Shown here: piece by piece, positions 8,660 through 17,071 of the stretch | How positions within the stretch are numbered: the stretch's first letter is position 1 | Layout of the letters: each line of letters begins with the position of its first letter | Assembly: GCA_015067715.1 (NCBI GenBank) | Contig: SVLY01000002.1 | Coordinates: 67,657-112,095 of the forward strand | Reading direction: 5' to 3' | DNA length: 44,439 bases | Origin: Oscillospiraceae bacterium | GTDB lineage: Bacteria > Bacillota > Clostridia > Oscillospirales > QAMX01 | Position numbers and translations under genes: made by a program | The notes under the pieces: generated by a model | Database searches by the model: none | Seen by the model: only the letters and a program-made list of their open reading frames with translations | What the model was told of the DNA's origin: nothing

Positions 8660-8689
8660 TTGACATCTGACGTGATACAATATTATAAT
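8660..8689 (+). promoter_or_regulatory. Sigma-A promoter of the smc operon
   Basis: TTGACA, 18 bases, TATAAT, 28 bases upstream of the smc ATG. Both hexamers match the vegetative consensus exactly. It is the only promoter needed for the tightly packed smc-to-nadD block. Confidence 0.85.
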
Positions 8690-8717
8690 TGATTAGTATG
8701 TGTAAAGGTCGGAAACA

Positions 8718-11700
8718 ATGTTTTTAACTTCCCTGGAGCTTGTTGGCTTCAAGTCCTTTCCGGACAGGATCAAGGTGGATTTCGAGCGCGGACTCACCGG
8801 AATAGTCGGTCCCAACGGAAGCGGAAAATCAAATATATCCGATGCTGTCCGCTGGGTTTTGGGAGAGCAGTCTTCCCGTATGCTCCGCGGCAACCGCATG
8901 GAGGACGTTATTTTTGGCGGAACCGAAAAACGCAACCCCCTGGGTTTTGCAGAGGTCATTCTGACCATAGACAATTCCGACCGGTCCCTCCGCTGTGATT
9001 CGGACGTGGTCTCGGTATCCCGAAGATACTACCGCTCCGGGGACAGTGAATATTGCATCAACAAAAAGACCGTCCGCCTTCGCGACGTTAACGAGCTTTT
9101 CCTGGACACAGGTCTGGGACGTGACGGCTATTCCATAATCGGTCAGGGCAGAATAGACGAGGTCCTCTCCCAGAAGAGCGAGGACCGCCGTGAAATATTC
9201 GAAGAAGCGGCGGGTATTGCAAAGTACCGGGTGAGAAAGGAAGAAGCTGAAAGAAAGCTCTCCCACGTTTCAGACAACCTCACCAGACTTACGGACATCG
9301 TCTCCGAGCTGGAGAGCCAGCTTGGACCCCTGAGAAAAAAGGCCGAAAAGGCAAAGGAATATCTCCGGATCTACGAGGAGCTCCGTGGGCTGGAGGCGGC
9401 GCTTGCCACCATCCGTGCCGGAGAGCTTCGGGGCGAGAGTCAGAAGCTTTTCGGAAGCCTGCGCATTGCCGAGGCTCTGCTTTCCGAGGCGAGAACGAGG
9501 CTTGAAAAGCTCTACGCCGAAAACGAAGAGGCCAACGCTGAGCTTGAACGGCTCAATGCCGACGGCGAAAAGGCCAGAACCGGGCTCCGGGAGGCCGAAA
9601 CCGCCCTTGCCGCCGCAGAAAACGCCGTTAACCTTGCCGACGCCGAGATAAAGAGCGCTTCCGACCGGGCTCAAAGACTTGAGTTTGAGCTCCGCATAAG
9701 AAACGAACGCAGTGAGGAGCTTTTCGGAAAGGTTGAGGAAAAGCGCGCCGCCCTTGGGGATATCGAAGAGCGCATCGCCCTTGCCGGAAACGAGCAGGCG
9801 GAGGTTCTGAACGAGATAGAGCTTGCTGACAGGGCTCGCGCCGGAACGGATGAAAAGATATCTGCCGTTTTAGCCAGAGAGGCTCTCGTGACAGAGGCTC
9901 TGGCCTCCCTTGAGAGGGAAAAGAGCTCTGCCCGGGCTTCCCTTGAGGAACGCAAACGCCGCCTTGAGGAGATACGGGAGTCTGCCGGCACAATTGAAGG
10001 TATGCTGAAGGCCGGCGAGGAAAAAGCCGCCGCAATGGACGGCGAGATAAAGAAAAAAGAAGAGGAAAAAGCCTCTCTCATAAACGTAAAAAACGGCTAC
10101 CTTCTCATGAAGCGCCGCAGAGACGAAAAGAACAGAACGGACTCTGCCGCCCACACCTCCCTGCTTTCGGAGCTCAACGGCGTAAACCAGAGGCTCTCCG
10201 TTCTGAAGGATCTTGAAAAAGAGTACGAGGGCTTCTCCCGGGCGGTGAAAACCGTTATGCAGATGGCCGGAAACCGGGCTCTCCGGGGCATTGTCGGCAC
10301 GCTTGCAAGCCTTGTAACAGTTCCCAGAGAATACACCCTTGCCATAGAGACCGCCCTTGGAGGCGCTCTGCAGGATATCGTCACCGAGACCGAGCAGGAC
10401 GCCCGGGACGCCATTGAAATGCTCCGGTCAAGAAACGCCGGACGTGCCACCTTCCTGCCCAAGACCTTTATCCGGGGCAACCGTCTCAATGAAAAAGAAT
10501 ATATGAGAGAACCGGGATACGTGGGTATCGCCGTGGATCTCTGCTCCTTTGATCCTGAGCTTGAGGGCATCTTCACCCAACAGCTCGGCAGGACTCTCGT
10601 GACGGACAGAATGGATTCCGCCATACGCATTGCGAGAAAATTCGGCCAGAAGTTCCGCATCGTAACTCTGGACGGTCAGGTGGTAAACGCCGGCGGCTCA
10701 ATGACCGGCGGCAGCCAGGTGAAAAACGCCGGTATACTCAGCCGGGCAAACGACATCCGCGAGCTTGAAGAAAAGCGTGCCGACCTTGGCGAAAAGGTCA
10801 AGGCCGCCGAAGTGAAGGCCCGGGAGAGCGCCCGTGCCGCAGCCGAGCTTGACTATTCCATAACCCAGACCGACGCCGAGCTTGCAGAGCTCGTCTCCGC
10901 ACTCCGTGAGGCCATCGCCGCAAAGGAACAGCATATGCTCCTTCTTGAGAGCATACGCGTCCGCTGTGACGAGCTCGGCTCCGAGGAGCTTGGCTCCGTC
11001 GGCGCCGTAAAGGAGCTGGAAAACAGACTTTCCGATTTCAACGGAAAGATAGACGAACAAAACGGGAACCTGCGTGCCATAGAGGCTGAGCTTCAGGCCC
11101 TGAATTCCGGCAGAAGCGGCCAGCTCTCCGAGCACGACAGGCTTGCGGAAAAGCTCACCGCCGTCAGGATGAAGCTTGCCGGTCTTGAGTCCGAAAAGAA
11201 CGCCGCTCTTGAGGCCATTGCCGAGGCGGAGCTCGTTGCGGACACAGCGACCGACGACCGCCGCCGGAGTGAGGATGAGCTTGCCGCTGTCCGCCGGGCA
11301 AAGAGCGAAGCGGAGCTCAGACTGGAGGAGGGCAATAAAAAATGCGCCCTTTGCCGTACCGCCGTTTCCCTTCGTGAGGAGACCGTTAACGGTATCGTTG
11401 CCGAGCGCTTTGCCGCCGAGGCCAGAAGAAGCGCCGCAGACAGCCTTATACGTGAACAGAATGACGCCGTACTTGCCATGGAGCGGGAGAAAAACGAGCT
11501 CACCCGCAAGCGCGACGCCGCTGAGGACGAGCTGAAACAGCTTGGAGATAAGCTTTGGGAAAACTTTGAGCTGACCCTGGGCGAAGCCGCCGACAAGGCA
11601 ACTCCCATTGAAAGCCGCGCCGCCGCCCAGCGGAGGAGCGCCGAGCTGAAAAGCCGCCGCCGCGCTCTTGGCACCGTTGACCCCGCATCCGTTGAGGAAT

Positions 11701-12299
11701 GCGCCGAGGCCGAGGCCAGGTACGAATACCTCTCTTCCCAGAAGGCGGACGTGGAAAAGTCCTCTCAGGAGCTTTGCCAGCTTATTTTCGATATTACGAA
11801 AGAAATGACGGATATCTTCCTGGATGCATTCGGGCGGATAAACAGCCATTTTGCGGACACCTTCCGGGATCTTTTCGGGGGAGGCACCGCCGAGCTCATG
11901 CTCACCGACCCCTCCGACGCACTGAACTGCGGCATTGAGATCCGGGTCTGTCCTCCGGGCAAGAGCCTTAAGTTCATAAGCCTGCTCTCCGGCGGAGAAA
12001 AGGCCATGGTGGCGATTGCCCTGTACTTTGCGATCATGAAGGTCCAGCCCTCGCCCTTCTGCGTGCTGGACGAGATAGACGCCGCTCTGGACGAGCAGAA
12101 CGTGGCGCGCTTTGCAAGCTACGTTGAAAGACTTACCGAAAACACCCAGTTCATCGTAATCACCCACCGCCGGGGCACCATGGACGCCATGGACAGGCTT
12201 TACGGCGTTACCATGCTTGAACAGGGAATTTCAAAGCTCATACCTGTTAATATGGATGAGATAGAGCAGAAAATTAAGCTCAAAAAGGGAGCTGTGTAA
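8718..12299 (+). CDS. smc: SMC, chromosome segregation and condensation ATPase
   Basis: SMC forms a ring-shaped dimer that, with ScpA and ScpB, compacts and separates sister chromosomes. The N-terminal head carries Walker A GPNGSGKSN at about residues 32-40. Two long coiled-coil arms rich in Glu, Lys, Arg and Ala flank the hinge (GIVGTLASLVTV through GGSMTGGSQ, roughly 520-670). The C-terminal head has the ABC signature LLSGGEKAM and Walker B PFCVLDEIDAAL. At 1193 residues it is full length for bacterial SMC. It is the first gene of a block with ftsY six bases downstream, an arrangement common in Bacillota. Alternating runs of GCCGCC and GAG codons reflect coiled-coil composition, not a repeat. 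The identification is unambiguous. Confidence 0.98.
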   Translation: MFLTSLELVGFKSFPDRIKVDFERGLTGIVGPNGSGKSNISDAVRWVLGEQSSRMLRGNRMEDVIFGGTEKRNPLGFAEVILTIDNSDRSLRCDSDVVSVSRRYYRSGDSEYCINKKTVRLRDVNELFLDTGLGRDGYSIIGQGRIDEVLSQKSEDRREIFEEAAGIAKYRVRKEEAERKLSHVSDNLTRLTDIVSELESQLGPLRKKAEKAKEYLRIYEELRGLEAALATIRAGELRGESQKLFGSLRIAEALLSEARTRLEKLYAENEEANAELERLNADGEKARTGLREAETALAAAENAVNLADAEIKSASDRAQRLEFELRIRNERSEELFGKVEEKRAALGDIEERIALAGNEQAEVLNEIELADRARAGTDEKISAVLAREALVTEALASLEREKSSARASLEERKRRLEEIRESAGTIEGMLKAGEEKAAAMDGEIKKKEEEKASLINVKNGYLLMKRRRDEKNRTDSAAHTSLLSELNGVNQRLSVLKDLEKEYEGFSRAVKTVMQMAGNRALRGIVGTLASLVTVPREYTLAIETALGGALQDIVTETEQDARDAIEMLRSRNAGRATFLPKTFIRGNRLNEKEYMREPGYVGIAVDLCSFDPELEGIFTQQLGRTLVTDRMDSAIRIARKFGQKFRIVTLDGQVVNAGGSMTGGSQVKNAGILSRANDIRELEEKRADLGEKVKAAEVKARESARAAAELDYSITQTDAELAELVSALREAIAAKEQHMLLLESIRVRCDELGSEELGSVGAVKELENRLSDFNGKIDEQNGNLRAIEAELQALNSGRSGQLSEHDRLAEKLTAVRMKLAGLESEKNAALEAIAEAELVADTATDDRRRSEDELAAVRRAKSEAELRLEEGNKKCALCRTAVSLREETVNGIVAERFAAEARRSAADSLIREQNDAVLAMEREKNELTRKRDAAEDELKQLGDKLWENFELTLGEAADKATPIESRAAAQRRSAELKSRRRALGTVDPASVEECAEAEARYEYLSSQKADVEKSSQELCQLIFDITKEMTDIFLDAFGRINSHFADTFRDLFGGGTAELMLTDPSDALNCGIEIRVCPPGKSLKFISLLSGGEKAMVAIALYFAIMKVQPSPFCVLDEIDAALDEQNVARFASYVERLTENTQFIVITHRRGTMDAMDRLYGVTMLEQGISKLIPVNMDEIEQKIKLKKGAV

Positions 12300-12305
12300 A
12301 AAACT

Positions 12306-13226
12306 ATGGGATTTTTTGACAAGATCAGACAGGGTCTTAAAAAGACCAAGGAAAACCTGGGTTCTGCACTGAGCAATATCTTCTCCGGAGGCAGAAAGGT
12401 TGACGATGAGACCCTTGACGAGCTGGAAGAAGCTCTTATCCTTGCGGATATGGGCGTGAGCCTTACCTCAGAGGTCATGGACGAGCTCCGGGCAAGGATA
12501 AAAAAAGAAAAGATCGACGACGGCGATGCGGCTCTGGAGTGCCTCAAGACCATTCTCAGAGAAAAGCTTTCCGAGTGCGGCAAGCCCCTCGTGCTTGAGA
12601 CCTCTCCCTCCGTTGTGCTGGTTATCGGCGTGAACGGCGTGGGCAAGACCACCACGATCGGCAAGCTTTCCGGCCATTACGTCCGGGAGGGCAAAAAGGT
12701 CCTCCTTGCCGCCGCGGATACCTTCCGCGCCGCCGCGGCGGATCAGCTCTCCATCTGGGCAGAGCGCTCCGGCGCCCAGATCGTCCGCCAGGGCGAGGGT
12801 GCAGACCCTGCCGCCGTGGTGTTTGACGCCCTTAAGGCCGGACAGTCCCGTGGGGCGGACATTATCATTGCGGACACTGCGGGACGTCTTCACAACAAGA
12901 GCAACCTCATGAGCGAGCTTGCAAAGATAGACCGCATCATCACCCGTGAGCTCCCCGACGCTTCCCGGGAGGTGCTCCTGGTCATCGACGCGACCACAGG
13001 CCAGAACGCCCTTATCCAGGCAGAGGAGTTCAAAAAGGCCGCCGGAGTCACCGGCATCGTCCTTACCAAGCTGGACGGTACTGCCAAGGGAGGCATCGTC
13101 ATCTCCCTTGCGGTGAGCTGCGGACTGCCCGTGAGATTCGTGGGCGTTGGCGAGCAGATGGACGATCTGCTTCCCTTCGACGCGGATTCCTTCGTGGATG
13201 CGCTGTTTGAGAAAAAGGATAATTAG
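12306..13226 (+). CDS. ftsY: FtsY, signal recognition particle receptor GTPase
   Basis: FtsY is the membrane-associated receptor that docks SRP-ribosome complexes at the Sec translocon. The N domain (residues about 1-100) includes DELEEALILADMGV. The G domain shows G1 GVNGVGKTTTIGKLS, the insertion-box region ADTFRAAAADQL, G3 DTAGRLHNKSNLM, G4 TKLDGTAKGG and the closing GVGEQMDDLLPFD. At 306 residues it is a short FtsY without the long acidic A domain of E. coli, as is usual in Bacillota. It starts six bases after smc and belongs to the same transcript. Confidence 0.97.
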   Translation: MGFFDKIRQGLKKTKENLGSALSNIFSGGRKVDDETLDELEEALILADMGVSLTSEVMDELRARIKKEKIDDGDAALECLKTILREKLSECGKPLVLETSPSVVLVIGVNGVGKTTTIGKLSGHYVREGKKVLLAAADTFRAAAADQLSIWAERSGAQIVRQGEGADPAAVVFDALKAGQSRGADIIIADTAGRLHNKSNLMSELAKIDRIITRELPDASREVLLVIDATTGQNALIQAEEFKKAAGVTGIVLTKLDGTAKGGIVISLAVSCGLPVRFVGVGEQMDDLLPFDADSFVDALFEKKDN

Positions 13227-13249
13227 TCTTCGAAAGGCGGAAATACCTT

Positions 13250-13969
13250 ATGAGATCGTACGACAGAAGCTTTGACGGGCTGAGACCCGTTAAGTTCACA
13301 GTGGGCTACTGCGATTATCCCGCAGGAAGCGTGCTTATAGAGACCGGAAAGACCAGAGTGCTCTGCAACGCCACCGTGGAGGAGCGTGTTCCGCCCCATC
13401 TGCTGGGCACGGAGAGCGGATGGGTCACGGCGGAGTATTCCATGCTCCCTGCCGCAACCCAGACCCGTAACCGCAGAGATATCTCTTCAATGAAGCTCTC
13501 TCCCCGCAGTGCGGAGATCCAGCGCCTTGTGGGCCGTTCCCTTCGCAGTGTTACCGACCTTAACGCCCTCACGGGAATGACAATAACCGTGGACTGCGAC
13601 GTGCTCCAGGCCGACGGCGGCACACGCACCGCCTCCATCACCGGCGGCTGGCTTGCCCTTTGGCTGGCCTGCGAAAAGCTGAGAAAAGAGGGCGTGCTCA
13701 AAACAAATCCCGTGAAGGAAGAGGTTGCCGCAGTTTCTGCGGGTATCGTGGACGGAGAGGTCCTTTTGGATCTTGACTATTCCGAGGACAGCCATGCCGA
13801 GGCGGACTTTAACATGATAATGACTGCCTCCGGCAGGATCATCGAGCTCCAGGGCACCGGCGAAGAGCGTCCCTTCTCCCGGGCCGAGCTCAACCGCCTA
13901 CTCGACCTTGGCACCGCAGGCATCGCCCAGCTTTGCCGGGAAAGACGTACCTATATGAAGAGGGACTGA
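13250..13969 (+). CDS. rph: Ribonuclease PH
   Basis: This is a phosphate-dependent 3'-5' exoribonuclease that trims tRNA 3' ends, and it forms a hexameric ring in relatives. Conserved stretches include RSYDRSFDGLRPV near the start, TEYSMLP-type AEYSMLPAATQTRNRR, QRLVGRSLRSV, the phosphate-site region CDVLQADGGTRTASITGG, the acidic catalytic segment DLDYSEDSHAEADFN and ELQGTGEERPFS. At 239 residues it has the usual length. It is followed seven bases later by rdgB, a pairing found in many bacteria where the two proteins are sometimes fused. Confidence 0.97.
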   Translation: MRSYDRSFDGLRPVKFTVGYCDYPAGSVLIETGKTRVLCNATVEERVPPHLLGTESGWVTAEYSMLPAATQTRNRRDISSMKLSPRSAEIQRLVGRSLRSVTDLNALTGMTITVDCDVLQADGGTRTASITGGWLALWLACEKLRKEGVLKTNPVKEEVAAVSAGIVDGEVLLDLDYSEDSHAEADFNMIMTASGRIIELQGTGEERPFSRAELNRLLDLGTAGIAQLCRERRTYMKRD

Positions 13970-13976
13970 AAAGACC

Positions 13977-14570
13977 ATGACTTTTGTTGCCGCAACCAAC
14001 AACGCCGCAAAGCTCAAAGAGATGAAGCGCATCCTCGGGCTTTTGGGCATTGAAGTTATAACCATGAAGGAGGCTGGCGTTTCCGTTTCCCCTGAGGAGG
14101 ACGGAACGACCTTTGCCGAAAACGCCCGAATAAAGGCGCGCGCCGTCTGCGAGGCCTGCGGTCTGCCCTCTGTGGCGGACGATTCCGGCATTTGCGTTGA
14201 CGCTCTGGGCGGAGCGCCGGGCATCTACTCCGCAAGATACGGCGGAGAGGGTCTTGACGATCCCGGACGCACTCTTTTGCTTCTTGAAAACATGAAGGAC
14301 GTTCCCGACGGGCTTCGCACAGGAAGATTCGTGAGCGCCATATGCGTTGCCTATCCCGACGGTTCAACCGTGGAAGCTCAGGGCGCCTGCGAGGGTCACA
14401 TTCTTCGCGAGGTCACCGGAGAAAACGGTTTTGGTTACGATCCGATTTTTGAAGATATCCACGGCTATAAATTCGGCGTCGTCTCCGCAGAGATAAAGGA
14501 CGGGGTCTCCCACAGAAGAGCCGCACTTGACGCCCTTGTTAAAAAACTTGAAGAGAGGAATAAAGAATAA
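13977..14570 (+). CDS. rdgB: XTP/dITP pyrophosphatase (RdgB/HAM1 family)
   Basis: This enzyme hydrolyses non-canonical purine triphosphates such as dITP and XTP to monophosphates and keeps them out of DNA and RNA. The N-terminal AATNNAAKLKEMKRIL matches the family's TxNxxK substrate site, ADDSGICVDALGG holds the catalytic acidic residues, and GFGYDPIF followed by SHRRAALDAL forms the base-recognition end. At 197 residues it is full length. Its last base is the first base of the yhbY ATG (TAATG), so the genes are translationally coupled. Confidence 0.96.
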   Translation: MTFVAATNNAAKLKEMKRILGLLGIEVITMKEAGVSVSPEEDGTTFAENARIKARAVCEACGLPSVADDSGICVDALGGAPGIYSARYGGEGLDDPGRTLLLLENMKDVPDGLRTGRFVSAICVAYPDGSTVEAQGACEGHILREVTGENGFGYDPIFEDIHGYKFGVVSAEIKDGVSHRRAALDALVKKLEERNKE

Positions 14571-14866
14571 TGCTTACCGGAAAACAGAGAGCTTTTCTTC
14601 GGGGAAAGGCTAACAGCTTTGACGTTATCGCCCAGGTTGGCAAAGAGGGTCTCACAAAGGCCTGTCTTTCCGGCCTCAGCACGGCGCTGAACGCCCGCGA
14701 GCTCATTAAGATAAAGGTACTTCCCAACAGCGGTCTCACCGCAAGGGAGGTCTGCGACGAGGCCTGTGACGCGCTGAACGCCGAGCCCATTCAGGTCATC
14801 GGCACCATAGTCGTACTGTTCCGAAAGAAAGAAAAAGATTCGGAATACGACTTGTCCAAGCTGTGA
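14570..14866 (+). CDS. yhbY: YhbY-type CRM-domain RNA-binding protein
   Basis: This small single-domain protein of the CRM family associates with pre-50S ribosomal particles in relatives. The whole 98 residues match the fold. LTGKQRAFLRGKAN opens the domain, VGKEGLTKACLSGLSTAL follows, then ARELIKIKVL and the C-terminal VIGTIVVLFRKKE. The GxxG RNA-binding loop appears in the variant form GKEG. Its stop codon overlaps the GTG start of nadD (GTGA at 14863-14866). The neighbourhood of rdgB, yhbY and nadD is common in Bacillota. Confidence 0.95.
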   Translation: MLTGKQRAFLRGKANSFDVIAQVGKEGLTKACLSGLSTALNARELIKIKVLPNSGLTAREVCDEACDALNAEPIQVIGTIVVLFRKKEKDSEYDLSKL

Positions 14867-15447
14867 CCGGCATTTTAGGGGGGAGCTTCGACCCTCCCCA
14901 CAGGGGTCATATACGCCTTGCCGAAATTGCAAGGGAAGAGCTGGGGCTTTCCCGGGTGATACTGATCCCCGCAGGTACGCCCCCCCACAAGGAGCTTTCC
15001 GGGGGCGCCTCAGGCGAGGACAGGCTAAATATGGCAAGACTTGCCGCAGGGGAGCGGGAATGGCTGGAGGTAAGCGATATCGAGACTTACCGCCGGGGGA
15101 AGAGCTATTCCTTCGACACGGTCTCGGAGCTTAAAGCCCGGCTTCCCGGAGAGAAGCTCTGCTTCATATGCGGCACGGATATGCTCATGACTCTTCACAA
15201 ATGGTACCGCGCCGAAGAGCTTTTGCGCCTTACGGCCTTTGCCGCTCTTGCAAGGGAGGAAGACGAATACGGGCTGCTCTGCGAGAGGGCAGAGGTCCTC
15301 AGAGAAATGGGCGGAGAGATATTCATTCTCCGCGCCGATCCCATGGTCGTGTCGTCCACTGATTTCAGGCAGAGCCGGGATCCGTCACTGCTTTGCCCCG
15401 GAGTTTACGAATATATCAGAAAAAACAGACTTTACGGGGTGGAATAA
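14863..15447 (+). CDS. nadD: Nicotinate-nucleotide adenylyltransferase
   Basis: NadD transfers AMP from ATP to nicotinate mononucleotide, giving deamido-NAD in the NAD synthesis pathway. The nucleotidyltransferase signature GGSFDPPHRGH sits at residues 6-16, with the HxGH motif in the form HRGH. The second signature is SSTDFR near residue 166, corresponding to the family's SSTxIR. LIPAGTPPHK is also typical. The GTG start is set by the GTGA overlap with yhbY. In many Bacillota the next gene is yqeK, an HD-domain hydrolase. It is absent here, and an LCP gene follows after a new promoter. Confidence 0.96.
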   Translation: MTGILGGSFDPPHRGHIRLAEIAREELGLSRVILIPAGTPPHKELSGGASGEDRLNMARLAAGEREWLEVSDIETYRRGKSYSFDTVSELKARLPGEKLCFICGTDMLMTLHKWYRAEELLRLTAFAALAREEDEYGLLCERAEVLREMGGEIFILRADPMVVSSTDFRQSRDPSLLCPGVYEYIRKNRLYGVE

Positions 15448-15461
15448 AGTATCCTGCGGTG

Positions 15462-15490
15462 TTGAAAAATGCGGCAGGTGGGGGTATAAT
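15462..15490 (+). promoter_or_regulatory. Sigma-A promoter of the LCP gene
   Basis: TTGAAA, 17 bases, TATAAT, 49 bases upstream of the ATG at 15540. It restarts transcription after nadD. I see no clear terminator between nadD and this site. Confidence 0.78.
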
Positions 15491-15539
15491 ATATCTGTGT
15501 ACTTCGCTTTGCCGCAAAGTGCGGCGGGAGGTCTGAAAC

Positions 15540-16658
15540 ATGCGCAATTTTGAAAACGAGTTTGAAAGCTCAAAACCGAAAAAGGGCAGGGCCGGAGCGG
15601 TCGTTGCCGTTATTATCATTGTTTTGCTTCTGCTTTGCGCCGCGTTTTTCGTGGCGAGATTTGTCTGGCAGTCCGGTCAGACTCCGGATTTCGGAAACAG
15701 GGACACTCTCTTTTCCGACGGTACCGGTACGGTCAACGGGGGAGACGTTGTCACTCTGAACCCCGAGGCGGTCTACGGCTCCACCTCTGTTTCCGTTGAC
15801 AGCGACGGAAGCACCAAATACGTCTACACCGACAGCGCAGGCAACCGGTACGAGGTTCCCGAGCCCCCCGCCGCAATGGAACGGCGGGAGGGGGTGTATA
15901 CCTTCCTTGTGGTGGGTCTTGACGAGTCCAAGGCTCATGCGGACGTGGTCATGCTTGCGACCTACGACACCGAGGGGCAGAGCCTTAACGTTATGTCCAT
16001 CCCCAGAGATACATACAGCCGGGCAAACGACCGCGCAGACTATTTAAAGCACATAACCCTTGCCTATCAGGGCGGCGGTATCGACAACCTTATTTACGAG
16101 GTCTACAACCTTGTGGGCTATTATCCGGACTATTACGTAACTGTGGACTGGAACGGCTTTGTGGAGATAATCAACTACGTGGGCGGCGTCTATTTTGACG
16201 TTCCCGTGGACATGTATCTCGAGGGCGAGACCATCAAGGCCGGATATCAGTGGCTCTCCGGAGCACAGTCCCTCCACGTGTGCCGCTTCAGAAAGGGCTA
16301 CGCCGATGCGGACATCGGCCGTATCCGCACCAGAGACGCCTTTATCAAGGCCACCGCAAGCCAGCTTCTCAGCGGCTCAACGGTCGTCCGCGCCGCGGAG
16401 ATCGCCGGAGCGGTTTACGATAACGTCTCCACCGACCTTTCAAAGACCGACCTTGTGTGGTTTGCCAAAAAGGCCATCGAAATGGACACCGACAGCGTGA
16501 ACTTCGTCACCTTCCCCGGCGGCCCCGCATCGGATTCCGGCATGTGGATACCCTATCCTTCCGCTCTGCTGGAGACCATCAACACCTACCTTAACCCCTA
16601 CACCAGCGATATCGTTACCATAAACGTTGTACAGCGCAGTGAGAATTACGGGAAATAG
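15540..16658 (+). CDS. LytR-CpsA-Psr (LCP) family cell-wall polymer transferase
   Basis: LCP proteins attach teichoic acids or capsular polymers from lipid carriers to peptidoglycan at the outer face of the membrane. A short charged cytoplasmic start (NEFESSKPKKGR) precedes one membrane helix (VVAVIIIVLLLLCAAFFVARFV, about residues 21-42). A Ser/Thr-rich linker follows. The LCP domain begins near residue 122 (FLVVGLDESKAHADVVM), with the catalytic-type Arg and Asp residues in SIPRDTYSR and in CRFRKGYADADIGRIRTRD. At 372 residues it is the usual size. It lies between nadD and rsfS, a place where many Bacillota carry lytR or yqeK. The polymer it transfers cannot be deduced. Confidence 0.93.
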   Translation: MRNFENEFESSKPKKGRAGAVVAVIIIVLLLLCAAFFVARFVWQSGQTPDFGNRDTLFSDGTGTVNGGDVVTLNPEAVYGSTSVSVDSDGSTKYVYTDSAGNRYEVPEPPAAMERREGVYTFLVVGLDESKAHADVVMLATYDTEGQSLNVMSIPRDTYSRANDRADYLKHITLAYQGGGIDNLIYEVYNLVGYYPDYYVTVDWNGFVEIINYVGGVYFDVPVDMYLEGETIKAGYQWLSGAQSLHVCRFRKGYADADIGRIRTRDAFIKATASQLLSGSTVVRAAEIAGAVYDNVSTDLSKTDLVWFAKKAIEMDTDSVNFVTFPGGPASDSGMWIPYPSALLETINTYLNPYTSDIVTINVVQRSENYGK

Positions 16659-16686
16659 ATAAACAATTTTTACGGAGGAAATGCAA

Positions 16687-17034
16687 ATGACACCTGAACA
16701 GGCTGCAAAGATCGCCGTTGAGGCCGCCCTGGACAGAAAAGCAGGGGAGCTCAAGGTTCTTAGAGTCACCGAGCTTACCACCCTTGCGGACTATTACGTT
16801 ATCTGCACGGGTACATCCAACACCCAGATGAAGGCTATTGCCGAGTCCTGTGAGCACGCTCTTGAGGAAAAGGGCATGCCCCCTCTCCACACCGAGGGTT
16901 ACGGCTCTGCAAGCTGGGTGCTTATCGACTTTGGCTGTGTTATAGTTCACGTTTTCAACCGCGACGTGAGAGATTTTTACGCGCTTGAGAGACTCTGGGG
17001 CGATGCGGAAGTTGTCGACCCCGATACTCTTTAA
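16687..17034 (+). CDS. rsfS: RsfS, ribosomal silencing factor
   Basis: RsfS binds ribosomal protein uL14 and blocks joining of the 30S and 50S subunits when nutrients are short. The domain runs almost the whole 115 residues. It includes TTLADYYVICTGTSNTQM, HTEGYGSASWVLIDFG, IVHVFNRDVRDFYALERLWGDA. ATG at 16687 lies seven bases after GGAGG and is preferred to ATG at 16681, which almost touches it. It is followed after 37 bases by leuS, probably on the same transcript as the LCP gene. Confidence 0.95.
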   Translation: MTPEQAAKIAVEAALDRKAGELKVLRVTELTTLADYYVICTGTSNTQMKAIAESCEHALEEKGMPPLHTEGYGSASWVLIDFGCVIVHVFNRDVRDFYALERLWGDAEVVDPDTL

Positions 17035-17071
17035 TAAAGAAATAAACTGAGAATTGGACGGGATATTAAAA

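Noticed and set aside
8486-8680. N-terminal extension of tex
   Set aside because: It would run through the tex promoter and leader, has no family match, and the ATG at 8485 gives a full-length Tex.
10698-12167. A 489-codon open frame antisense to smc
   Set aside because: Shadow of the smc coiled-coil codons with no recognisable domain.
17035-17071. T-box leader expected ahead of leuS
   Set aside because: The gap is 37 bases, far too short for a T-box, which needs roughly 200 bases.
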